From: Arcobacter sp.
GTDB taxonomy: Bacteria > Campylobacterota > Campylobacteria > Campylobacterales > Arcobacteraceae
Assembly: GCA_003252105.1 (NCBI GenBank)
Contig: QKDL01000005.1
Span: 1 to 56,306 of the forward strand
Reading direction: 5' to 3'
Length of the DNA: 56,306 nt
Shown in pieces: positions 1 to 8,208 of the stretch (position 1 is the stretch's first letter; every line of letters begins with the position of its first letter). The translations under genes and the position numbers were made by a program. The notes under the pieces were generated by a model that worked only from the letters and a program-made list of their open reading frames with translations, searched no databases and was not told where the DNA came from.

Positions 1-271
1 GTAAATACACCAGTTAAAAGGTCAAACTTCATTAAGTACAACATAATAAACCCAACAGGGAATAAACAAGCTCCTAATATAGGAGAACCAGATTTCATTG
101 CAACTGTAATTGCAAAAACTGCAGCTAAAGCTAAAATTGCTCCTGCCATATACGCTCTAATTAAAGTGTCCCTTGTAGACATAAAAACTTTTTGTTCACC
201 AGCATCAACCATTTTGGTTGCAAACTCAGATGGTTCTATGTTGCAAACTCAGATGGTTCTATGTAAGCCAT
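1..271 (-). pseudogene. Formate/nitrite transporter (FNT family), 5' end, disrupted by a duplication; runs off the left edge
   Basis: The minus-strand translation shows the FNT family hallmark around RDTLIRAYMAGAILALAA and a second hydrophobic stretch, so this is a FocA/NirC-type channel for formate or nitrite. The expected start is ATG at 271 with a good AAAGGAG site just upstream (about 277-284). Reading from there gives MAYIEPSEFAT and then TAG at 238-236, because a 23-bp tandem duplication (218-263) shifts the frame. If one copy is removed, the reading continues smoothly into KMVDAGEQKV. With the duplication the only in-frame start is ATG at 212, which would drop about 12 cytoplasmic residues and has no clear ribosome site. 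Its neighbours handle nitrate, so nitrite is a likely substrate, but formate cannot be excluded. The rest of the gene is outside the window. It may be a real lesion, a reversible variant or an assembly error. Confidence 0.75.
218..263. repeat. Exact 23-bp tandem duplication inside the FNT gene start
   Basis: Positions 218-240 and 241-263 are identical and directly adjacent. Because 23 is not a multiple of three, the duplication puts the first 11 codons of the FNT channel out of frame with the rest. Slipped-strand pairing could create or remove such a repeat. Confidence 0.95.
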
Positions 272-358
272 AAAATGCTCCTTTTTCTTTTTTAAATTTG
301 ATATGTTGAAATTAAACAAAGAAAAGTGAGGAAAAAAATAGGATAAATAAAGTACTCA

Positions 359-375
359 TGTATATAAAATAAACA
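359..375. promoter_or_regulatory. AT-rich motif shared with the nasA-nrtA intergenic region
   Basis: TGTATATAAAATAAACA at 359-375 differs at one base from the perfect inverted repeat at 6603-6619 (TGTATATAAAATATACA). It lies just upstream of the sensor kinase and faces the divergent FNT gene. It contains TATAAAAT, so it could be a -10 element, a regulator site or both. The sharing is seen directly; the regulatory role is inferred. Confidence 0.45.
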
Positions 376-400
376 AAAGAGGCAAAGTTTTGAAAATTTA

Positions 401-1975
401 TTGTTTTATAATAAAAAAAACAAAGGAAAGTGCATCAAAAAGTATATAACTTATATTTTTTTATTTTTTTTATTATCTCTATTTTTAATTATTGGTTTTA
501 CTATTAAAAAGTCTTATAAAGTACAAGAGAAACTTTTAGAAGATAGTTTGGAGAAAAAAGCTCTTGCAATATTTAATCTTATAGTTGATATGAGACATTG
601 GAATGCACAATTTGATGGGGTATATGTAAAAACAGAAAAACTAAAACCAAATCCATACTTAAACCCAGGGTTTATAAAATCTGAAAACAAAGATACCTTA
701 GTATGGATAAATCCTGCATTTATGACAAGACAAATCTCAAACATAGCAAGTCAAAGGGATGGCTTTAGACTTAAAATTACAAGTAATAAATTGATAAATA
801 AAAACAATGCTCCAGATGAGTATGAGAAAAAGATATTAGACTATTTTGATGAGAATCCTGAGGTTCCATATTATTGGAAAATTGAAGATAATACTTTTAA
901 GTTTATGGGGGCACTTAAAACTGAAGCTGATTGTTTAAAATGTCATGCTAAACAAGGTTATCATGTGGGTGATGTAAGGGGTGGTATTAGTGTGTTTTTT
1001 GATGCAAAACAAGAGTATACACAACTAGAAGAGATAAATAAAGATAAAACCCAAACTATAATCTATCTTATAATAGCTGCTATTGGGACACTTATAACTT
1101 TTGTAATCTATCAAACTATTAAAATAAGAGATGAGAAAAAAATCTCCTTATTAAATAAAAGTTTAGAAAGAAAAATAGAAGAGTTAGATGAGTTCAATAA
1201 AACCCTACACAATAAAGTAAATGTAGAGGTTAAAAAACAAAGGGAAAAAGAAAACCTACTAATCCAACAATCAAAACTTGCAGCCTTAGGGGAGATGATA
1301 GGAAATATTGCTCACCAATGGAGACAACCAATCAGTGCAGTTAGTGCAATAATGATGAATATAAAATGGACAGCAATCTCTCAAGGGGTTGATAAAAACT
1401 TCTTAGATGAAAGGATGAAAGAGGCAAATGACCAATTAAAATATATGTCTCAAACCATAGATGATTTTAGAAACTTTTTTAAACCAGATAAGGAAAAAGA
1501 GTATTTCAATCTAAAACTAAAAGCAAAAAAAGCGTATAAAATAGTAAAAGATACTTTAGAAAACTACAATATCAATCTACAAATAATCTGCAAAAAAGAT
1601 GAAATAATAGCCCATGGATATCCAAATGAGTTTTCACAAGTTATTTTAAATCTAATCTCAAATGCAAAAGATGTACTAATAGAAAGAAAAATTGAAAACC
1701 CTAAAATAGTTATAGATATATACGAACAAGAGGAGAAACTTTTTTGTGTAGTAAAAGATAATGCAGGTGGAATAGAGGAAAAATATATAAATAGAATCTT
1801 TGAACCATATTTTACTACAAAAGATACAGAGGGTACTGGTATTGGACTTTATATCTCAAAAGAGATTATAGAAAAACATATGTCTGGTACATTACATGTA
1901 AAAAATAGTAATGAAGGTGCAGTATTTGAGATAAGCCTTCCAAAGCCTAAGGAAAAAGAAGATGAAAGAGCTTGA
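401..1975 (+). CDS. Membrane sensor histidine kinase with a periplasmic CxxCH (DUF3365/Tll0287-like) domain
   Basis: Sensor kinase of a two-component pair. One membrane helix (about residues 16-35) is followed by a periplasmic domain of about 180 residues that contains a c-type haem motif, C178-LK-C181-H182, of the DUF3365/Tll0287-like kind. A second membrane helix (about 219-237) leads into a coiled coil, a HisKA box with phospho-acceptor H305 in AHQWRQP, and an HATPase domain with the N box, DNAGG and GTGIGL. It overlaps the response-regulator gene by 14 bp. The start is uncertain. TTG at 401 is the first start in this frame but has no ribosome site at a proper distance. TTG at 390 has AGAGG seven bases upstream, but reads into this frame only if the A8 tract at 413-420 gains one A. 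The signal is unknown; haem suggests redox, oxygen or nitrogen oxides (inference). Confidence 0.85.
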   Translation: MFYNKKNKGKCIKKYITYIFLFFLLSLFLIIGFTIKKSYKVQEKLLEDSLEKKALAIFNLIVDMRHWNAQFDGVYVKTEKLKPNPYLNPGFIKSENKDTLVWINPAFMTRQISNIASQRDGFRLKITSNKLINKNNAPDEYEKKILDYFDENPEVPYYWKIEDNTFKFMGALKTEADCLKCHAKQGYHVGDVRGGISVFFDAKQEYTQLEEINKDKTQTIIYLIIAAIGTLITFVIYQTIKIRDEKKISLLNKSLERKIEELDEFNKTLHNKVNVEVKKQREKENLLIQQSKLAALGEMIGNIAHQWRQPISAVSAIMMNIKWTAISQGVDKNFLDERMKEANDQLKYMSQTIDDFRNFFKPDKEKEYFNLKLKAKKAYKIVKDTLENYNINLQIICKKDEIIAHGYPNEFSQVILNLISNAKDVLIERKIENPKIVIDIYEQEEKLFCVVKDNAGGIEEKYINRIFEPYFTTKDTEGTGIGLYISKEIIEKHMSGTLHVKNSNEGAVFEISLPKPKEKEDERA

Positions 1976-2642
1976 AAGATTAAAAAATAAAACAATTTTA
2001 TTGGTAGAGGATGAAGATATCATAAGAGATAATATCAGCTCAATGTTAAAGTTTTTTTTCAAAGAGGTTTACACAGCAGTTGATGGATATGATGGTTTAG
2101 ATATGTATGAAGAACATCTACCAGATATCGTAATGACAGATTTAAAAATGCCAAATATGAACGGTTTTGAACTTTTACAAGAGTTAAAAAACAGAGCCTG
2201 TAGCGCTTACACAATAATAGTATCAGCACACACAGATACAGAATTTCTAATAAATGCAATCCACAATGGAGTAGATAGATATATCATAAAACCAGTAACA
2301 GAAGAGGAGCTTTTTGAAGCTTTTAAAGCCTATTTTGAAAAGATAGATAAAATTTTACCCCAAATTGTTGAGGTAACAAATGAGGTAAAAATAGATTTTG
2401 ATAACAATCTTATTATAAACAAAGAGGAAAAATTTCACACAAATAAAAAAGAAACCTTACTTTTAAAACTTCTATGTTCAGATATAAACAAAACTTTTTC
2501 TTATGAAGAGATAGAGTATCAAGTTTGGGGAAGTGAATCTATGAGTTTATCTGCTATTAGAAGTGTTGTAAGGGATTTACGAAAAAAGATTGGAAGTGAG
2601 TTTGTTGTTAATGTTTCGGGGATGGGGTATAGGCTTAGATAG
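1962..2642 (+). CDS. OmpR-type response regulator
   Basis: Partner of the upstream kinase. The receiver domain (about residues 8-122) has the acidic cluster E16-D17-E18-D19, phosphorylation site D60 in TDLKMP, S88 and K110 in the IIKP motif. A winged-helix DNA-binding domain follows (about 135-226), ending in the typical VVNVSGMGYRLR. It starts at ATG 1962 inside the end of the kinase gene, so the two are probably translationally coupled. It could regulate the flanking nitrate-uptake genes, since related AT motifs occur upstream of the kinase and in the nasA-nrtA gap, but that link is an inference. No other gene follows in the same transcript. Confidence 0.88.
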   Translation: MKELERLKNKTILLVEDEDIIRDNISSMLKFFFKEVYTAVDGYDGLDMYEEHLPDIVMTDLKMPNMNGFELLQELKNRACSAYTIIVSAHTDTEFLINAIHNGVDRYIIKPVTEEELFEAFKAYFEKIDKILPQIVEVTNEVKIDFDNNLIINKEEKFHTNKKETLLLKLLCSDINKTFSYEEIEYQVWGSESMSLSAIRSVVRDLRKKIGSEFVVNVSGMGYRLR

Positions 2643-3039
2643 GTATTGATTATTGTATTTATACATAATAAAAAATTAGATTTAAAAAAATTTACTGTAC
2701 GTCTTTACTTCTCTCGACTTTTTTTTGTGAAAAAAAAAGTAGCAAAAAAATCACCCACAGGGTTTCGAAGGCAGAAGCTCCCCCTCGCTTTTTATTTATT
2801 GTTTCTGTTTTGTAAAACTCACATAAAAATATGCTCCCAGCATATTTGTTATGCTCAAACAGTTACAAAACTTTTCCGAAACAATAAATAAACACTCGGC
2901 TTCTCAAATGCGGGAAAAGGGGATATTGACCTTTGCATTTTTTAGTACCATTTTGTTTGAATTGGTGTGATAGCATATAAATTTTAAAAATATAAAATGT
3001 TATAATAATTATATATTTAATTATTATTAAGGTATTAAT
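2643..3039. other. 397-bp intergenic region with a palindromic element and no convincing gene
   Basis: An 81-codon reading frame (2646-2891) crosses this stretch, but its product resembles no protein I know, is rich in Lys/Phe runs and is largely formed by the palindrome, so I do not call it. The region holds the large hairpin element at about 2770-2905. After it comes AT-rich sequence leading to the SEFIR gene, whose ribosome site is AAGG at 3029-3032. Confidence 0.7.
2770..2905. repeat. Large multi-stem palindromic element, REP/MITE-like
   Basis: Perfect 14-bp arms TTATTTATTGTTTC (2792-2805) and GAAACAATAAATAA (2878-2891) are followed inward by 9-bp arms GTTTTGTAA (2807-2815) and TTACAAAAC (2863-2871). 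A central hairpin ATATGCT-CCC-AGCATAT lies at 2829-2845. Looser pairing extends outward (GAAGC near 2774, GGCTTC near 2899). The nested layout looks like a folded repeat element or a structured RNA. No second copy is in this window. It may also stop transcription after the response-regulator gene. Confidence 0.6.
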
Positions 3040-4485
3040 ATGGATAATCCTAAATTATTTATCTCCTATAGTTGGAGTAATCCAGAACATGAAGAATGGG
3101 TGTTACAGCTTGCAGAAGAATTAGTTGAAAATGGTATTGATGTTAAATTAGATAAATGGGACTTAAAAGAAGGACATGATGCCTATGTTTTTATGGAGAG
3201 TATGGTTACTGATAAAAATATTCAAAAAGTTATTGTTGTATGTGATAAAATTTATGCAGAAAAAGCAGATAAAAGAAGTGGAGGTGTAGGAACAGAAGCT
3301 CAGATAATATCACAAAAAGTGTATGAACAAGTTGACCAAAATAAGTTTGTGGCAGTAATAAAAGAAAAAGATGAAGATAATAAACCTTATACTCCAACTT
3401 TTTTCAAGTCAAGGATTTATATTGATTTAAGCGATAATGATACTTATGTAAAAAATTTTGAACAGCTATTACGATGGGTATATGACAAACCAGTATATGT
3501 AAAACCACAAATTGGAAAAAAACCATCTTTTTTATCAGATGATAATCATATTTCATTAGGAACCAATTCAATATTTAAGAGAACGATTGATGCTCTTAAA
3601 AATGGTAAAAGTTATGCAGATGGTTCTCTAAATGAATATTTTAGTATATTTATTGAGAATTTAGAAAAATTTAGAATAAATAATGATTCAGATGAAAACT
3701 TTGATGAAAAAGTTATAAAGAATATTGAAGAATTTATTCCCTATAGAAATGAAATAATTGAATTATTCTTTACAATCGCACAATATAGTAATGATAAAAA
3801 ATCATATTTAAAAATACATGAATTTTTTGAAAACATATTTCCTTATACTGATAGACCAGAGCATATCAAACAATATCATTCTTTTGATTTTGATAATTAC
3901 AAATTTATAATCCAAGAATTATTTTTATATGCAATTGCAAGTTTATTAAAATATGAGTGTTTTGAGGGTGTATCATTGTTGATTAATCAAGAATATTATA
4001 ATCATTTATCAACAAATCATAATAATGATGGGATGATAACTTTTTCAGAGTTTAGAAACTATTTATATTCTTTGCAAAATAGAAATGAAAGATTAAAACT
4101 TAATAGAATATCTTTAAAGTCTGATCTACTTAAAGATAGAGTTGAGGGAACAGGAGTAAGATTTGAACAATTGATGCAAGCTGACTTAATTCTTTATTTA
4201 AAAAGTATGATTAATAAAATTAGAAAAAATGATTTTAGCCTTCAATGGTATCCTGATACATTACTTTATTCTACAAATAGAGATAGGCCATTTGAATTAT
4301 TTGCAAGAGCAAAAAATGAAGATTATATGCAAAAGTTAACTAAGATATTTGAAGTTGATAGTAAAAAAGATATAGTAAAATTTGTTGATTTGATAATTGA
4401 AGGTAATAATGTTCCTACATATGACTATTATCCGATTTCTTTAAAAAGATTGATGAATTTAGATAATCTTTATTATAAAGAATAG
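3040..4485 (+). CDS. SEFIR/TIR-domain protein, putative stand-alone defence effector
   Basis: The first ~150 residues form a SEFIR/TIR-like domain: KLFISYSWSNPEHEEW at the start, then a strand ending in VKLDKWDL, a hydrophobic KVIVVCD strand and E86 in GGVGTEAQII. That glutamate sits where TIR-type NADases have their catalytic Glu (alignment by eye). The remaining ~330 residues are largely helical by appearance and match no family I recognise; they may sense a trigger or oligomerise. There is no signal peptide or membrane segment. It is a single gene with its own upstream AT-rich region and ends in a bidirectional hairpin shared with nasA. SEFIR proteins are known in bacterial antiphage systems, so defence by NAD depletion is a reasonable inference, not shown here. 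Confidence 0.75.
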   Translation: MDNPKLFISYSWSNPEHEEWVLQLAEELVENGIDVKLDKWDLKEGHDAYVFMESMVTDKNIQKVIVVCDKIYAEKADKRSGGVGTEAQIISQKVYEQVDQNKFVAVIKEKDEDNKPYTPTFFKSRIYIDLSDNDTYVKNFEQLLRWVYDKPVYVKPQIGKKPSFLSDDNHISLGTNSIFKRTIDALKNGKSYADGSLNEYFSIFIENLEKFRINNDSDENFDEKVIKNIEEFIPYRNEIIELFFTIAQYSNDKKSYLKIHEFFENIFPYTDRPEHIKQYHSFDFDNYKFIIQELFLYAIASLLKYECFEGVSLLINQEYYNHLSTNHNNDGMITFSEFRNYLYSLQNRNERLKLNRISLKSDLLKDRVEGTGVRFEQLMQADLILYLKSMINKIRKNDFSLQWYPDTLLYSTNRDRPFELFARAKNEDYMQKLTKIFEVDSKKDIVKFVDLIIEGNNVPTYDYYPISLKRLMNLDNLYYKE

Positions 4486-4510
4486 AGAAAGTTTATTAAA
4501 CTTTCTCTAT
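4482..4510. terminator. Bidirectional terminator between the SEFIR gene and nasA
   Basis: Inverted repeat ATAGAGAAAGTTTA (4482-4495) and TAAACTTTCTCTAT (4497-4510), 14-bp arms with one base between. The stem contains both convergent stop codons. Weak A/T flanks on each side can act as U-tracts. Confidence 0.7.
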
Positions 4511-6484
4511 CTTTACAGCACTATGATTATAATCCGGCTCAAAAGATTCACTATCAAGTAAATCATTTGTCAAATAATTTATATCCCTATTACTAACAGG
4601 GACAAAAATAGTGTCCTCTTTTATATCAGGTGTGATAAGTGCTTTTGAAAAAATCTCTCCTCTTTTTGAGGAGATTTTTATCTCATCCCCATCTAAGATA
4701 CCTAGTTCTAAAGCATTTACTGGATTTATCTCACAAAAGTTTAACTCTTTGTATTTTAGTAAAGTTTTTGGAAGATTTGTTTTTGTTCCTGAGTGCCACT
4801 GGTCTCTTGTACGTCCTGTTAATAGGATAAATGGATACTCTTTTGAGGTTTTTTCACTAAATAGTTTATTTTCTACAAAAAATAGATTTGCTTTTTTATT
4901 TTCTGTTAGGAACTCACCTTTTTCGTAGATATCTTCACCCCAGATATATGGTTTCTCTTTTATTTGTTCATATGAGGTTTTGTGTATATTCATATGATCA
5001 CTTAGTTTCGTCATCTCTTGAAACTCTTCAAAGATTTGTTGAGGATTTTCGTAGTTAAAGGCAAATTTATAACCTAACTCTTGAGCTAAAAGTTGAAAAA
5101 TCTCCCAGTCAGGTTTACAATCTATTGAGGTTCTTGTTAGTTTTTCTTGTTTTGTGATTGTTCTATCAAGGTTTGTTTGAGTTCCCTCTTTTTCTCCCCA
5201 AGGTGCTGCTGGAAGTCTAATATGTGAAAATGGAGCTGTTTCAGAGTTTTCGTAGGCATTTATTTCAACTACCATTGGTATTTTTTTAAGAAGTTCTTCT
5301 GTTTTATTTCTATTTGGTAGATGATAAACTGGGTCTGTATGGCATATGATAAGTACATCAAGGTCTGCTTCTAACATTTGTGTTGCTGTAAGTCCTGGTT
5401 TATTGTCTATTTTATTTGTATTCCAAAATCTTGAGACTTTTTGGATTGATTCTTTATCAAAGCCTAGATGAACTGCAAGCATAGTTGACAGTCCCCCAAC
5501 TTCCCTACCACCCATTGCATTTGGTTGACCTGTTAGGGAAAATGGTCCATTTCCTCTTTTGAAAATCTTTCCTGTTAGAAGGTGGATATTTATAAGTGAT
5601 AAGTTTTTATCTACCCCTTGAACCGATTGGTTTAATCCCATAGTCCAAGCGGTGATAATATTTGGTGAGTCTTTAAACAGTTGCCAAAACTCTTCAAATT
5701 GTTCTTTTGAGAAACCTGTTCTTTTTAACATCTTTGTTACAGGTACTCTTTTTAGTTTATTTTTTAATAAATCAAAATTATTTACATGATTTTTTACAAA
5801 CTCATGGTTTACTAAATCTTCATCTATAATTCTTTTTGCCAAAAGATTAAAAAAGTCTATATCTCCACCTGGTTTTATAGGAAGGTGCAAATCAGCAGCT
5901 TTTGCAGTATCTGTAAATCTTGGGTCTATTACAACTATTTTTAGTCCATTTTTTTTGGCTCTTTTTATTTTGTTGTGAAATACCACATGGGCTTCTGCTG
6001 TATTTGCTCCTACTAATATAAGTAAATCTGAGTGATTAATATCATCCATACGTACAGGTACATAATCAGCTCCAAAAGCTTTTTTATATGCAACAACAGC
6101 ACTAGCCATGCAGGTTCTACTATTTGTATCTACATTGTTTGTCCCTAAAAAACCTTTACAAAGTTTATTGGCTATATAGTAGTCTTCTGTTAATAATTGT
6201 CCCGATAGATAAAATCCTATTTTATCACTAGGGGTTTGTTTTAATCTATTTGCAATAGTCTCTATTGCTTTTTGCCAGTCGGTTATTTTATATTCATTAT
6301 TTATATCATTTCTTATATGTGGTCTTAAAAGTCTAGTTGGAGTTTGAATACTTATAAGTTCTGATACACCTTTAGAACAAACTTTCCCTTCATTTATAGG
6401 ATAAGTAACATCACCAAGAAGTTTTTCTTTATCAAACTCTAATCCACATCCAACACCACAATATCCACAAACAGACTTTATCAT
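4496..6484 (-). CDS. nasA: Assimilatory-type nitrate reductase, molybdopterin catalytic subunit
   Basis: Cytoplasmic molybdenum enzyme of the NasA/NapA branch of the DMSO-reductase family, reducing nitrate to nitrite. The N-terminus has the [4Fe-4S] ligands C6-x2-C9-x3-C13-x22-C36, and the Mo-binding cysteine is C125 in SRTCMASAV, as in nitrate reductases. No Sec or the usual formate-dehydrogenase residues are seen at that place. At 662 residues it is shorter than NapA, has no twin-arginine signal, and lacks the extra C-terminal domains of some NasA proteins. The divergent nrtABD-type nitrate transporter supports nitrate over formate as substrate. ATG 6484 has AAGGAT seven bases upstream. Nitrite reductase is not in the window. 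Confidence 0.87.
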   Translation of the reverse strand: MIKSVCGYCGVGCGLEFDKEKLLGDVTYPINEGKVCSKGVSELISIQTPTRLLRPHIRNDINNEYKITDWQKAIETIANRLKQTPSDKIGFYLSGQLLTEDYYIANKLCKGFLGTNNVDTNSRTCMASAVVAYKKAFGADYVPVRMDDINHSDLLILVGANTAEAHVVFHNKIKRAKKNGLKIVVIDPRFTDTAKAADLHLPIKPGGDIDFFNLLAKRIIDEDLVNHEFVKNHVNNFDLLKNKLKRVPVTKMLKRTGFSKEQFEEFWQLFKDSPNIITAWTMGLNQSVQGVDKNLSLINIHLLTGKIFKRGNGPFSLTGQPNAMGGREVGGLSTMLAVHLGFDKESIQKVSRFWNTNKIDNKPGLTATQMLEADLDVLIICHTDPVYHLPNRNKTEELLKKIPMVVEINAYENSETAPFSHIRLPAAPWGEKEGTQTNLDRTITKQEKLTRTSIDCKPDWEIFQLLAQELGYKFAFNYENPQQIFEEFQEMTKLSDHMNIHKTSYEQIKEKPYIWGEDIYEKGEFLTENKKANLFFVENKLFSEKTSKEYPFILLTGRTRDQWHSGTKTNLPKTLLKYKELNFCEINPVNALELGILDGDEIKISSKRGEIFSKALITPDIKEDTIFVPVSNRDINYLTNDLLDSESFEPDYNHSAVKIEKV

Positions 6485-6522
6485 CTATTAATCCTTACTT
6501 TTTCCCACTTTTTTTATTTACA

Positions 6523-6528
6523 ATTATA
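6523..6528 (-). promoter_or_regulatory. Putative -10 box of nasA
   Basis: On the minus strand TATAAT is read at 6528-6523, about 39 bases upstream of the nasA ATG. The shared AT motif (6549-6562) is then centred about 40 bases upstream of the predicted transcription start, a usual activator position. Confidence 0.5.
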
Positions 6529-6548
6529 AAGTTTGAAATTATATCATT

Positions 6549-6562
6549 TATATTTTATATAC
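6549..6562 (-). promoter_or_regulatory. Copy of the shared AT motif facing nasA
   Basis: The reverse complement reads GTATATAAAATATA, identical over 14 bases to positions 6604-6617 on the plus strand. The two copies are in opposite orientation, one facing each of the divergent nitrate genes. A role as regulator site is inferred. Confidence 0.45.
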
Positions 6563-6602
6563 TGTATTATAGAATATATTTTATGTAAAATTAAGAATAA
6601 TA

Positions 6603-6619
6603 TGTATATAAAATATACA
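6603..6619 (+). promoter_or_regulatory. Perfect inverted repeat upstream of nrtA, possible operator
   Basis: TGTATATAAAATATACA has 7-bp arms around AAA. It lies about 80 bases before the nrtA start; a possible -10 (TACAAT, 6651-6656) is further downstream. A one-mismatch copy is at 359-375 and a 14-base copy at 6549-6562. It resembles the cyanobacterial NtcA site GTA-N8-TAC but has nine central bases. It could also simply contain a -10 (TATAAAAT). Confidence 0.5.
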
Positions 6620-6697
6620 AAAAGATGAATAATTTATTTTTTTTTCGTGTTACAATGCTAACATCAAAAAACTTAAAGGTAAAATTAAGGAGAGTAA

Positions 6698-8080
6698 ATG
6701 TTAAAACAGGTTTTAAAAATCGGTTTAGGTGTATCAGTTGTAGCTTCTACTTTATTAGCAGCTCCAGAAAAGACAAAGTTAAAAATAGGTTTCATTGCAT
6801 TAACTGACTGTGCTCCATTAGTTATCGCAAAAGAGAAAGGTTTTTTTAAAGCTGAAGGTTTAGATGTACATGTTGCAAAAGAGGGTGGTGGTTGGCCAGG
6901 GATACAACAAAAAGTAATCTCTGGTGAATATGATTTTTCTCATGCACTTGCAGGTATGCCAATTGCAGCAACTTTAGGAATCAATGGTGATGCTCATCTT
7001 CAAGCACTTTTATCACTTGATTTTAATGGTAATGCAATAACTTATGGTAATAAAATCATTGCAGAGATGGAAAAGTACGGTTTAGATAAAACTGCTAGAC
7101 CAGTTAGTGCTGATAGTTTAAAAAAATATATTGATGCAAAACATAAAACAGAAGGGAACAACTATCAACCACTAAACTTTGGTATGGTTCACCCAGTTTC
7201 AACTCACAACTATGAGTTAAGATATTGGATGGCTGGTTCTGGAATTAAACCAGATGAGGATACAACTATCAAACCATTTCCACCACCAACAATGCCACAA
7301 AACTTAATTGCTGGAAATATAGAAGGTTACTGTGTTGGGGAGCCTTGGAATTCAAGAATTGTACTTAAAGGTGAAGGAAGTGCACTTGTAACTAATTATG
7401 ACATTTGGAATAACAATCCTGAAAAAGTTTTACAAGCAAGAGCAGATTTTGTAAAAAAATATCCAGAAACAACAAAAGCAGTTATGAGAGCAGTGATAAA
7501 AGCTCAAATGTGGTTAGATGAATCTTGGGAAAATAGAGAAGAGGCTATTAAATATTTAGCAAAAAATAACTATGTAAAAGCACCTGTAAATGTTTTAAGA
7601 AAATCTATGTCAGGAACATTCCTTTATAACAAAGGTGTAGATTCGGCAAATCCTATGTTTAATGTATTTGCAAACTATTATGCATCTTATCCATTTTATT
7701 CACATGGTATGTGGTTTATCACTCAAATGTATAGATGGGGGCAATTAACAGAGCCTGTTGATATGAAAGCAACTATTGAAAAAGTTTATAGACCTGATTT
7801 ATTTAGTGAAGTTGCGAAAGAGGTTGGATATGAACTTCCACCAAGTCCATGGAAAAAAGATGGAGTTGATGAGTACAATAAATTTATTGATGGAAAAGTT
7901 TGGGATCCAAATAAAGCAGTTGAATATATCTATGATACATTTAAAGTGACTAATCCAGTAGTAAAAAAAGAGGATTTAGCAAAAGTAAATATGTGGAAAG
8001 TTGAAACAAAACAACCTTCTTATGTATGTCCATATGGACCAGCTGGTTGTGCAGACGAAAAGTTTGTAACAAAAAAATAA
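6698..8080 (+). CDS. nrtA: Nitrate ABC transporter, periplasmic substrate-binding protein (NrtA/CmpA family)
   Basis: Binds nitrate (possibly nitrite, cyanate or bicarbonate in related proteins) and delivers it to the permease. The N-terminus is a signal peptide ([22 protein letters not shown], cut near residue 22). The mature part begins [20 protein letters not shown], the classic NrtA opening, and continues with [11 protein letters not shown] and [16 protein letters not shown]. At 460 residues it fits the NrtA/CmpA family, which is longer than SsuA/TauA. It starts at ATG 6698 after AAGGAG. It heads the operon nrtA-nrtB-nrtD-GAF gene and is divergent from nasA. A hairpin region separates it from nrtB, which would let the binding protein be made in excess. 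Confidence 0.9.
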   Translation: MLKQVLKIGLGVSVVASTLLAAPEKTKLKIGFIALTDCAPLVIAKEKGFFKAEGLDVHVAKEGGGWPGIQQKVISGEYDFSHALAGMPIAATLGINGDAHLQALLSLDFNGNAITYGNKIIAEMEKYGLDKTARPVSADSLKKYIDAKHKTEGNNYQPLNFGMVHPVSTHNYELRYWMAGSGIKPDEDTTIKPFPPPTMPQNLIAGNIEGYCVGEPWNSRIVLKGEGSALVTNYDIWNNNPEKVLQARADFVKKYPETTKAVMRAVIKAQMWLDESWENREEAIKYLAKNNYVKAPVNVLRKSMSGTFLYNKGVDSANPMFNVFANYYASYPFYSHGMWFITQMYRWGQLTEPVDMKATIEKVYRPDLFSEVAKEVGYELPPSPWKKDGVDEYNKFIDGKVWDPNKAVEYIYDTFKVTNPVVKKEDLAKVNMWKVETKQPSYVCPYGPAGCADEKFVTKK

Positions 8081-8087
8081 AAAGATA

Positions 8088-8187
8088 AAAGCCTAAGGGC
8101 TTTGTCTTTTAATATGCTTAGTTTGACATTTTGTCTTCTTTCTTCCTTGTGTACCCAGTCAACTAAGCATATTAAAGGACAAGCCTT
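8088..8187 (+). terminator. Two competing hairpins between nrtA and nrtB (attenuator-like)
   Basis: A short stem AAAGCC / GGCTTT (about 8088-8103) with a following GTCTTTT looks like a weak intrinsic terminator. A longer stem joins 8103-8127 to 8158-8181, with near-perfect arms around TTTAATATGCTTAGTT, and can extend outward to 8095 and 8187. The two share bases and so exclude one another. They may tune nrtB expression relative to nrtA or protect the nrtA mRNA end. Confidence 0.6.
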
Positions 8188-8208
8188 AATTAGTAAAAAA
8201 GGAAAGTA

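Noticed and set aside
2646-2891. 81-codon open frame after the response regulator
   Set aside because: It starts at a poor non-ATG site, is mostly the palindromic element read as protein and resembles no known family.
4611-4928. Antisense frames in nasA, in the Tad genes and elsewhere with 60-150 codons
   Set aside because: They are opposite-strand shadows of well-supported genes, lack ribosome sites and show no domain pattern.
4496-6484. Formate dehydrogenase instead of nitrate reductase
   Set aside because: The Mo ligand region SRTCMASAV is of nitrate-reductase type, there is no in-frame TGA, and the partner genes import nitrate.
6603-6619. NtcA-type nitrogen regulator site
   Set aside because: The NtcA consensus is GTA-N8-TAC; here nine bases separate the halves, and NtcA is a cyanobacterial protein. 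Kept only as an unnamed motif.
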